From positions 1 through 10,560 of the forward strand of contig JAUTWY010000157.1 of the NCBI GenBank assembly GCA_030838305.1: a DNA stretch of 10,560 nucleotides. Reading direction: 5' to 3'. Shown here in pieces: positions 1 to 5,980 of the stretch. This stretch comes from Acidobacteriaceae bacterium. GTDB lineage: Bacteria > Acidobacteriota > Terriglobia > Terriglobales > Acidobacteriaceae. Under the pieces are notes generated by a model, which saw nothing but the letters and a program-made list of their open reading frames with translations, ran no database searches and was not told where the DNA came from. Made by a program: the position numbers and the translations under genes. Each line of letters opens with the position of its first letter. The first letter of the stretch is position 1.

Positions 1-85
1 GTCAAACCAGCGCCGTCCTCAGGCTTCGCGCCATCGCTCAGACTCTTGCGGAAATTCGGCCCCCGGTTTCCACCCCTGGAAGCTC

Positions 86-114
86 TGGCTTGCAATGCAT
101 CGGCCTGCTATAAA
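86..114 (+). promoter_or_regulatory. Candidate extended -10 promoter for dps
   Basis: The bases TGCTATAAA at 106-114 match an extended -10 element (TGn followed by TATAAA). A poor -35 candidate, TGGCTT, lies at 86-91 with a 17-base spacer. Transcription would start near 121, about 107 bases before the dps start codon. Positions 1-85 hold no supported gene: short minus-strand frames there hit stops within about 21 codons. This is a motif match only. Confidence 0.35.
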
Positions 115-227
115 TGTGTCCCGTAGAGACACCGCATCCAATGACCGTTTCTGGGCATCGAACACACATTGAAGTTCATGGGGTCAAAAATCACGAGTTA
201 CTGCGCGGCAAAGGAGAACACACATCT

Positions 228-863
228 ATGGCCAAGAAGGATCTCAACGCGAAAGCGCCCGCCAGCGTACGAGGAAGCGTAAGCGCGCAACCTCATCTTC
301 ACCAGCGTGCTGCCGAAATTCAAAAATATGGAACCGTCTCGCACCTGTTGCCTCTGGATCTGGAGGAGCCGGTTCGCCTGGAAATGACGGAACAACTCAA
401 CCTGCTGCTTGCCGACACCATCACTCTGCGGGATCTCTACAAGAAATCGCATTGGCAGGTGGCCGGACCAACGTTCTATCAGCTCCATCTTTTGTTCGAT
501 AAGCATTACGAAGAACAGTCAGAGATCGTCGACACGATCGCCGAACGCATTCAACTTCTCGGTGGAATCTCGATTGCCATGGCCGCCGATGTCGCGGAAA
601 CCACGCGCATCGAGCGTCCTCCGAAGGGCAGGGAAGAGGTTCCAGTCCAAATTTCCCGCCTGCTGGACGCACATCAGATCATCATTGGCTCTTGTCGCAA
701 ATTGGCGGAGCGGGCTGACAAACTGGGCGACGCTGGTACCAACGATCTGGCCGTTAGCGACGTACTGCGCGCCAATGAACTACAGGTCTGGTTCCTCAGT
801 GAACACTTGGTTGATGCGCCGCTCGTAAGGGCGGAAGAAACGGGTTTGCGCAGCGTCAGCTAA
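228..863 (+). CDS. dps: Dps-family DNA-protection mini-ferritin
   Basis: Predicted 211-residue cytoplasmic Dps/ferritin-like protein. The family forms 12-subunit shells that oxidise Fe(II) with peroxide, store iron and shield DNA. The inter-subunit ferroxidase ligands are all present at the spacing of E. coli Dps (H51, H63, D67, D78, E82): here H75, H87, D91, D102 and E106. The start at 228 is chosen because AAGGAG at 211-216 sits 11 bases upstream; the frame is open back to 114 but the upstream part has no ribosome site and looks non-coding. The protein is longer than the usual 160-170 residues because of about 30 extra N-terminal residues containing several Lys and Arg (K3, K4, K9, R15, R27) and a short C-terminal tail. 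A basic N-terminal tail is what binds DNA in some Dps proteins, so DNA binding is plausible but inferred. The gene stands alone: a candidate promoter precedes it and a terminator hairpin follows it. Stress or stationary-phase control is family knowledge, not seen here. Confidence 0.93.
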   Translation: MAKKDLNAKAPASVRGSVSAQPHLHQRAAEIQKYGTVSHLLPLDLEEPVRLEMTEQLNLLLADTITLRDLYKKSHWQVAGPTFYQLHLLFDKHYEEQSEIVDTIAERIQLLGGISIAMAADVAETTRIERPPKGREEVPVQISRLLDAHQIIIGSCRKLAERADKLGDAGTNDLAVSDVLRANELQVWFLSEHLVDAPLVRAEETGLRSVS

Positions 864-892
864 GATTGGCCGGCGAATTACAGCGGTGGAAT

Positions 893-928
893 CGAACAGG
901 CTCCCCTTCGCGGAGCCTGCTCGTTCTT
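893..928 (+). terminator. Hairpin terminator after dps
   Basis: A perfect 8-base stem (CAGGCTCC at 897-904, GGAGCCTG at 912-919) with a 7-base loop extends by three more pairs across one mismatch (893-895 with 921-923). A short pyrimidine stretch, TTCTT, follows. It starts 29 bases after the dps stop. The stem is strong and GC-rich; the U-tract is weak, so termination efficiency is uncertain. Confidence 0.7.
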
Positions 929-988
929 CCAGCCGGAAACTGATTTTCATATTGCCTGACTCGTAGTCATAGTCGCAGCCCTGAAGGT

Positions 989-1015
989 GATGGCGCGATG
1001 GCGTCTGGCGCCAGA
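989..1015 (+). promoter_or_regulatory. Candidate operator: palindrome next to 8-base tandem repeat
   Basis: TCTGGCGCCAGA at 1004-1015 is a perfect 12-base palindrome 55 bases before the TetR-family start codon. It is directly preceded by two tandem near-copies, GATGGCGC and GATGGCGT (989-1004). An AT-rich stretch follows (TAATATTG at 1017-1024) that could include a -10 box. TetR repressors normally bind palindromes close to their own promoter, so autoregulation is a reasonable inference, but nothing here proves binding. Confidence 0.35.
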
Positions 1016-1053
1016 ATAATATTGAAAACTAAAACCTCCTCCGCTATGCTTCC

Positions 1054-1068
1054 GTGACTTGGGGTCAC
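1054..1068 (+). promoter_or_regulatory. Hairpin covering the ribosome site of the TetR gene
   Basis: GTGAC (1054-1058) and GTCAC (1064-1068) form a perfect 5-base inverted repeat with loop TTGGG. Its right half contains the only Shine-Dalgarno-like bases (GGGG, 1061-1064) before the ATG at 1071. It may fold in the mRNA and reduce translation, or be a protein-binding site. The element is short, so chance is not excluded. Confidence 0.3.
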
Positions 1069-1070
1069 TC

Positions 1071-1853
1071 ATGACCGGAACCGCTAGCAGCTCCGCCGAA
1101 GTTTCACTCTCTTCACTCCGTCGCGCATCCCATCCACGTTCCCAGGCCAAGCGCTCCCGCATCGTTGATGCCGCGATGCGGCAATTCGCGGAGAATGGTT
1201 ACCATGCCGCGCGGATCGGGGACATGGCCGCGGCACTTGGCATCGCCAAAGGCTCGATCTTCCAGCACTTCGGCTCCAAGGATGCCCTGTTCTTCGAAGT
1301 CTACAAACGCGCGGTATGCTCTTTTCCAAAATATCTGGATGCCCCCGCGGATATGCGCGCAGCTGGATTTTTTGCTGTTCTGTACTACTGGCTCGTTCGC
1401 ACCGAACACTTGCTTAGGGAAGACTGGATCCCCTATCGCATCTCGCTACTCGGCAACTACGGCACTGACCTGGTCTTGAAGCGCGAAATCAATCGCTTTC
1501 TTATCGCGGAGGATCCCTACGGCACCGTGGCTTTTGTTCGCTTTGGCTTGTCGCGCGGCGAGTTGCGGAAGGATATGGATGTGGAAATGATCGTCTCCGT
1601 TCTCGATTGGACCATTGAGCGGTTTCAGGATGCTTTGCTCGTCTCCGAACTGGACCCCGGCCTTTTTCGCAGGCCGGGTGAGATGCCGGAGAAAAGGGAG
1701 GCTCGCATCCTGCAATTCCTGGAGTTGCTGCGGCGGGCTGTCGGAGCCCAGACTGCGGATCCGCCCCCACGGTCTGATTTACGAAGAGTGGCCGGCGCTA
1801 CTGTTGTCGCAAAGCCGAAAAACACAATGGCCAAATCGCGCCGCCAAACATAA
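1071..1853 (+). CDS. TetR/AcrR-family transcriptional regulator
   Basis: Predicted 260-residue cytoplasmic repressor. Residues about 28-75 form a textbook TetR DNA-binding domain: helix 1 (IVDAAMRQFAENGY), then the helix-turn-helix at about 48-67 (ARIGDMAAALGIAKGSIFQH) followed by FGSKDALFFEVY. The remaining helical region, about 80-230, should be the ligand-binding and dimer domain; it shows no feature that names a ligand. The last 30 residues are polar and basic (ending KSRRQT) and look disordered. The start at 1071 has GGGG 6 bases upstream; the same frame also allows a TTG at 1059. The Rieske oxygenase gene begins 38 bases after the stop on the same strand, so this is most likely the local regulator of that enzyme, with a compound related to its substrate as inducer. 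That role is inferred from position. A palindrome and an SD-covering hairpin lie just upstream. Confidence 0.92.
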   Translation: MTGTASSSAEVSLSSLRRASHPRSQAKRSRIVDAAMRQFAENGYHAARIGDMAAALGIAKGSIFQHFGSKDALFFEVYKRAVCSFPKYLDAPADMRAAGFFAVLYYWLVRTEHLLREDWIPYRISLLGNYGTDLVLKREINRFLIAEDPYGTVAFVRFGLSRGELRKDMDVEMIVSVLDWTIERFQDALLVSELDPGLFRRPGEMPEKREARILQFLELLRRAVGAQTADPPPRSDLRRVAGATVVAKPKNTMAKSRRQT

Positions 1854-1891
1854 GCTACTATTAAAATTCGACACTGGGAAAAACCTAAACC

Positions 1892-3022
1892 ATGCCATCT
1901 TCCATCGACCAGATTCTTTCCATTTACGACGACCACGCTCCTCTCGCTCTCGCCTCAACCATTCCAGCACCCTGGTACGTCGATCAGCGGATCGCGGAAC
2001 TCGAGCGCCTCACCGTCTTCAGCAAAACCTGGCAACTCGTCGCGCGCACCGATCAACTGCAAGCGCCCGGTCAGTTTATTTCCACCTTCGTTGCCGGAGA
2101 GCCTGTCGTCGTGGTTCGCGGCAATGATGGCGCTCTGCGCGCCTTCTACAATGTTTGCCGCCATCACGCCGCTGCCGTGGTGACTCAACCTTGTGGTCAA
2201 GCAGCGCTGTTGCATTGTCCATATCACGGCTGGAACTACGGCCTCGACGGCTCGCTCAAAGGCATGCCCGAGTTCGAAGGCGTAGAAAAGTTTGATCGCG
2301 CGCAAAATGGGTTGGTTCCCATCCGTGTCGAAACCTGGGAGTGCTTCGTCTTCGTCAATCTCGACAATCACGCCGCACCGCTGGTCGAGTTTCTCGGGGG
2401 CCTCGTCAAGCGCGTCGCCCCGCTCGGCATCAGCAAGTTGCATTACTTCGATCGCCGCACCTACAACATCAATTGCAACTGGAAGGTTTTCGTCGACAAT
2501 TATCTCGACGGAGGCTACCACGTTCCGCACCTTCACAAAGGCTTGAATTCGGTTCTCGACTACAAGCAGTACACCATCGAAAACGAAGACCGCTACTGCC
2601 TGCAATCGAGCCCCATGGTTGCATCCGATGAAGACGCAGCGATGGGAGCCGCGCGCAAGGGCGACCGGGCCTGGTATTTCTGGCAGCATCCCAACCTGAT
2701 GATCAACTGCTATGAGGGATACATGGACACGAATCTCGTGATCCCCGTCGACGTTGATCACTGCACCGTGATCTTCGATTTTTATTTCGCCGGAATCGGC
2801 GAGGCCCATCGCGAATACAACGAACAATCAGTGAACGTCGGCAATCGCGTGCAGGAAGAAGATCTAGGTATTTGCGAAGATGTGCAGCGTGGCCTGAAGT
2901 CGCGGGCCTACGGCGCCGGACGCCTTTCCGTTCGCCGCGAAGCCGGCGAGCAACTATTCCACCGTCTGCTCGCCGCCGATCTCAAGCGTGGCGCGGCCGC
3001 TTCTTCCGCCGCCGCCGATTGA
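1892..3022 (+). CDS. Choline-monooxygenase-like Rieske non-haem iron oxygenase, alpha subunit
   Basis: Predicted 376-residue soluble oxygenase. The N-terminal Rieske domain has the full [2Fe-2S] motif C-x-H-x17-C-x2-H: C89, H91, C109, H112 (CRHH ... CPYHGW). The catalytic domain has NWKVFVDNYLDGGYHVPHLH at 196-215, giving the bridging D205 and iron ligands H210 and H215. The third ligand is probably D324 in QEEDLGICEDVQRGL, followed by the conserved GR and FHRLL segments. The DNYLDG-YHVP pattern and the C-terminal CE-VQRGL pattern resemble plant choline monooxygenase and its bacterial relatives more than ring-hydroxylating dioxygenases such as naphthalene dioxygenase. Substrate is not determined; a quaternary ammonium compound or N/O-methylated substrate is a guess from the family. 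The end of the protein is a low-complexity Ala/Ser tail. The ribosome site is weak (GGGA at 1876-1879, 12 bases away). The gene probably shares a transcript with the TetR gene 38 bases upstream. Electrons must come from a ferredoxin/reductase encoded elsewhere. Confidence 0.9.
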   Translation: MPSSIDQILSIYDDHAPLALASTIPAPWYVDQRIAELERLTVFSKTWQLVARTDQLQAPGQFISTFVAGEPVVVVRGNDGALRAFYNVCRHHAAAVVTQPCGQAALLHCPYHGWNYGLDGSLKGMPEFEGVEKFDRAQNGLVPIRVETWECFVFVNLDNHAAPLVEFLGGLVKRVAPLGISKLHYFDRRTYNINCNWKVFVDNYLDGGYHVPHLHKGLNSVLDYKQYTIENEDRYCLQSSPMVASDEDAAMGAARKGDRAWYFWQHPNLMINCYEGYMDTNLVIPVDVDHCTVIFDFYFAGIGEAHREYNEQSVNVGNRVQEEDLGICEDVQRGLKSRAYGAGRLSVRREAGEQLFHRLLAADLKRGAAASSAAAD

Positions 3023-3073
3023 GGGCCGCAACCGTGGGGAACCAAGGTTTCGTATCAACCAAGGTCCGTATCA

Positions 3074-3130
3074 GCGCAGGCCTTCAGGCGTGCCGAGAAT
3101 GATCGTTCTGATAAGAGCGCCTTCAGGCGC
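3074..3130. repeat. Repeated short hairpin, REP-like intergenic element
   Basis: CCTTCAGGCG occurs at 3081-3090 and again at 3120-3129, 39 bases apart, in the spacer between the oxygenase and amidohydrolase genes. In both copies GCC-TTCA-GGC can fold; in the second copy the stem grows to GCGCC-TTCA-GGCGC (3117-3130). Between them lies a near-palindrome, GAATGATCGTTC (3097-3108). The arrangement resembles a bacterial interspersed intergenic repeat. Whether other genomic copies exist cannot be seen here. It may also weaken read-through between the two genes. Confidence 0.4.
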
Positions 3131-3173
3131 CGATCTGCCTTTTGGGACTCAAACGGATGGAGGAAAAAAAGAG

Positions 3174-4478
3174 ATGATCGAACATTCGCTGCGCTTCGCC
3201 TTACGCTTCTTCCTGATAATCCTTGCGGCCTGCTGCTTGATGCTCCTCCCCGCGGCCGCCCAAATCACTGCCATCCGCGCCGGCAAGCTGATCGACCCTG
3301 ATTCCGGAGCCGTCCACACGGGCCAAACTATCCTCATCCGAGACGGAAAGATCGACGCCGTCGGCAACAATGTCACCATTCCACCCGCCGCCAGAATTAT
3401 CGACCTCACCACGATGACCGTCCTCCCCGGCCTTATCGATTGTCATACCCACCTCGCCGATGGAGCTCACACCACCGAGCCCATGAATCAGTTCAAGAAG
3501 ACTGCCGCACAGGTTGCTCTGGAATCCGTGCCCAATGCCCGGGTCACTCTCGAATCTGGTTTCACCACGGTGCGCGATGTCGGAGTGTATCGCGCTCTCG
3601 GCGATATCGCCCTGCGCGATGCCATCAATCGCGGCGACATCATTGGTCCGCGAATGTTTGTTGCGGGAGCTTACGTTACGATCACCGGAGGCGCCGGTGC
3701 CGCCACCGGGCTCGCTCCCGACATTACGCTTCCTTGGGACATGCATTACGGAGAAGCCGACAGCCCGTGGGAAGTGCGGCAAGTGATCCGCAAGCTGGTG
3801 CATGACGGAGTGGATCACATCAAAATCCTCTCCAGCGGAGCCGTGCTCACTCATGGCAGCAATCCAAAGTCGCAGGAATTTACGCCCGAAGAAATACAGG
3901 CTGCGGTCGACGAAGCCAGCCATTTCGGTCTTCGCGTGGAAGCGCACGCGCACTCCCCCGAAGGCATCAAGAACGCGATCCGCGCCGGTGTAGCCTCCAT
4001 CGAACATGGCACCATGATCGATGACGAAGGCATTGCTCTCGCCAAGAAGCACGGGACCTACCTCGATATGGATATCTATGACGAAGACTGCATTCAGGAA
4101 CAAGGCAGGCTCGGAAACATGCCCAAGGACTTCCTGGAACACGATGCGCAACTCGGCCAACTCCACCGCAACAACTTTCGCAAAGCGGTTGCCGCCGGAG
4201 TGAAAATGTCGTTCGGCACCGATTCTGCTGTCTGTCCTTACGGAATTGGCGGGAGGCAGTTCGCCGTCATGGTGCAATATGGCATGACGGCGATGCAGGC
4301 CATCCAGGCGGCCACCACTAATGCCGCCGACCTGCTCGGCCATTCGACTGAACTTGGCTCAATCAAGCCCGGCAAGTATGCCGACATCATTGCGGTTACC
4401 GGCGATCCTCTCGCCGATATTCGCTTGCTGGAAAACGTTCAGTTCGTGATGAAAGACGGCAAGGTATACAAACCATAA
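3174..4478 (+). CDS. Exported metal-dependent amidohydrolase (imidazolonepropionase/prolidase-like)
   Basis: Predicted 434-residue hydrolase of the amidohydrolase superfamily (PF01979, COG1228 type). Its binuclear metal site is recognisable: H91 and H93 (LPGLIDCHTH), probable carbamylated K217 (DHIKILSSGA), H258 (VEAHAH), H278 (IEHG) and D350 (SFGTDS). The C-terminus has the usual small beta-sandwich return (GSIKPGKYADIIAV ... DGKVY). Family members cut C-N bonds in dipeptides, cyclic amides or similar compounds; the substrate is not determined here. The start at 3174 has an excellent ribosome site, GGAGG at 3159-3163, ten bases upstream, and yields a hydrophobic export signal at residues 8-29. 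Cleavage after AAA-29 (signal peptidase I) fits, but LAAC at 17-20 also reads as a lipobox. The frame is open back to 2988, overlapping the oxygenase end, but that part looks non-coding. The gene follows the oxygenase after 151 bases and may be independently transcribed. It converges with the response-regulator gene. Confidence 0.9.
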   Translation: MIEHSLRFALRFFLIILAACCLMLLPAAAQITAIRAGKLIDPDSGAVHTGQTILIRDGKIDAVGNNVTIPPAARIIDLTTMTVLPGLIDCHTHLADGAHTTEPMNQFKKTAAQVALESVPNARVTLESGFTTVRDVGVYRALGDIALRDAINRGDIIGPRMFVAGAYVTITGGAGAATGLAPDITLPWDMHYGEADSPWEVRQVIRKLVHDGVDHIKILSSGAVLTHGSNPKSQEFTPEEIQAAVDEASHFGLRVEAHAHSPEGIKNAIRAGVASIEHGTMIDDEGIALAKKHGTYLDMDIYDEDCIQEQGRLGNMPKDFLEHDAQLGQLHRNNFRKAVAAGVKMSFGTDSAVCPYGIGGRQFAVMVQYGMTAMQAIQAATTNAADLLGHSTELGSIKPGKYADIIAVTGDPLADIRLLENVQFVMKDGKVYKP

Positions 4479-4529
4479 CTCGCAGAGCCGCACCTTGCTG
4501 CGTCTTCCCGCCCACCGCCGATCTCTCGC

Positions 4530-4551
4530 TTCCATCGATCATTTGATGGAA
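4530..4551. terminator. Hairpin between convergent genes
   Basis: TTCCATC (4530-4536) and GATGGAA (4545-4551) form a 7-base stem with an 8-base loop in the 82-base space between the amidohydrolase stop and the response-regulator stop. It lacks a U-tract on either strand, so it is at best a weak terminator serving one or both genes. Confidence 0.35.
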
Positions 4552-4560
4552 AAGTGAGCA

Positions 4561-5961
4561 CTACTCTGAAGTCGAGTCTTGCTCCCGCCGCATCGCGCGC
4601 AAGTCGATTCCCAAGTGTTCAGCCTTCTTATAAAGATGGCTTCGCTCCAGCCCCAGCGACTTCGCCGCCAGGCTCACGTTCGAGTGGCTGCGCTTCAGTT
4701 CCGCCAGAATCATCTCGCGCTCGAACGCATCCACACGATCAGAAAGCGGACCCGAGGAAAATGTCGATGAAGACGCAACCGGACCCATTGCACTCCGTGG
4801 CAAAGCGGCCTCCACCGTCGCCAGATCCACTTCGCCGTTCACAGCCAGCAGCATCAACCGCTCCACCACATTACGCAATTCGCGCACATTCCCCGGCCAC
4901 ATGTGCGATTGCAGCGCTTGCATTGCCTGCAGTGTGAAAGGAATTTCCTTCCAGCCATTCTGAGCGCTCACCTGTGCCGCAAAATGCCCGACCAGTATCG
5001 GAATATCCTCCCGCCGTTCCCGCAACGGAGGCAGTACGAGCGGAAAGACATAAATTCGGTGAAACAAATCCTGCCGGAATTTCTCCTCGCGTGCGCGAGC
5101 TTCAAGATCGCGATGTGTCGCAACCAAAATCCGCACATCCACGCTCACGGGCTTATCTCCACCGATGCGCTCCACTTCTCCTTCTTCCAGCACGCGCAGC
5201 AGCTTGGCCTGCATAGCCAGTGGCATATCGCCAATCTCATCCAGAAAGATCGTGCCGTGATCGGCCTGCTCAAATTTCCCAATGTGTCTACCTCCTGCGC
5301 CCGTGAACGATCCCTTCTCGTGTCCGAAAAGTTCCGACTCAATCAACTCCGCCGGAACCGCCGCGCAATTTAATGTCACGAACGCTCCGCCCGCACGGCC
5401 GCTGCGTTCATGAATCGTCCGTGCCACTAGTTCTTTTCCCGTGCCCGTTTCTCCCAGAATGCAAACCCGCGTTTCACTCGCCGCCACGCGCTCTACTTGC
5501 GCCATCACGCGTTGCATCGCCGCACCGTGCCAGACAATCTCGTGCTTGCCCAACCGCTGCTTGAGCTGCCGGTTCTCACTTTCCAGGCGCTGCAGCTTCA
5601 GGGCATTTTCTACTGTCAGCAAAAGTTTATCCGTGGAGATCGGTTTCTCCAGAAAATCCAGAGCTCCCAACCGCGTCGCCCGCACCGCCATTTCGATGTC
5701 TGCCTGCCCTGACATCATCACCACCGCGGCCGTCACTCCTTGTGCTTTCAATTCTTCCAGCAGCGCCAGTCCGTCCTTGCCGGGCATCTTTACATCCGAC
5801 AGGATCACATCGAACTTCTGCGCCTTCGCAAGTTCCAGGGCTTTTGCCGCATTGTCGCAGACCATTGCATCGTGTCCGGCCAGGCGAAAGGCACGCGACA
5901 GTGACGCCAGAGTGCTTGCGTCGTCGTCCACAATCAGTAGATGTGCTTTCGTTGCCAACAC
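4561..5961 (-). CDS. Sigma54-dependent NtrC-family response regulator
   Basis: Predicted 466-residue DNA-binding activator. Residues 7-120 are a receiver domain: acidic pocket D12-D14, phospho-acceptor D56 (SDVKMPG), S84 and K106 (LEKP). A helical linker leads to the AAA+ domain with Walker A GETGTGKE (170-177), the sigma54-contact loop GSFTGA (217-222; family consensus GAFTGA), Walker B with D241-E242 (FLDEIGD), and the conserved LPPLRERREDIP and WPGNVRELRN segments. A Fis-type helix-turn-helix lies at about 428-453. It should oligomerise on phosphorylation and open sigma54-RNA polymerase promoters. No in-frame ATG fits: the nearest lies within the kinase gene. A GTG at 5961 is chosen because GGGGA at 5970-5974 lies 8 bases upstream and the receiver then begins at the usual place; TTG at 5958 is a close alternative. 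The gene begins 19 bases after the kinase stop, so the two form one operon and almost surely a cognate pair. Domain order resembles NtrX/AtoC; target genes are unknown. Confidence 0.95.
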   Translation of the reverse strand: MLATKAHLLIVDDDASTLASLSRAFRLAGHDAMVCDNAAKALELAKAQKFDVILSDVKMPGKDGLALLEELKAQGVTAAVVMMSGQADIEMAVRATRLGALDFLEKPISTDKLLLTVENALKLQRLESENRQLKQRLGKHEIVWHGAAMQRVMAQVERVAASETRVCILGETGTGKELVARTIHERSGRAGGAFVTLNCAAVPAELIESELFGHEKGSFTGAGGRHIGKFEQADHGTIFLDEIGDMPLAMQAKLLRVLEEGEVERIGGDKPVSVDVRILVATHRDLEARAREEKFRQDLFHRIYVFPLVLPPLRERREDIPILVGHFAAQVSAQNGWKEIPFTLQAMQALQSHMWPGNVRELRNVVERLMLLAVNGEVDLATVEAALPRSAMGPVASSSTFSSGPLSDRVDAFEREMILAELKRSHSNVSLAAKSLGLERSHLYKKAEHLGIDLRAMRREQDSTSE

Positions 5962-5980
5962 TCTCCCGATCCCCGACTCT

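Noticed and set aside
1955..2827. A 290-codon minus-strand open frame
   Set aside because: It is antisense to the Rieske oxygenase with all its iron ligands; no domain is visible in the reverse reading.
2988..3173. A longer start for the amidohydrolase overlapping the oxygenase gene
   Set aside because: The extra 62 residues are Pro/Arg-rich and cover the intergenic hairpin repeat. The ATG at 3174 has a strong GGAGG and gives a proper export signal.
3201..4343. A 380-codon minus-strand open frame
   Set aside because: It is antisense to the amidohydrolase, whose metal-binding motifs are complete. The antisense product is His/Gly/Asp-rich, as expected from a mirrored GC-rich codon bias.
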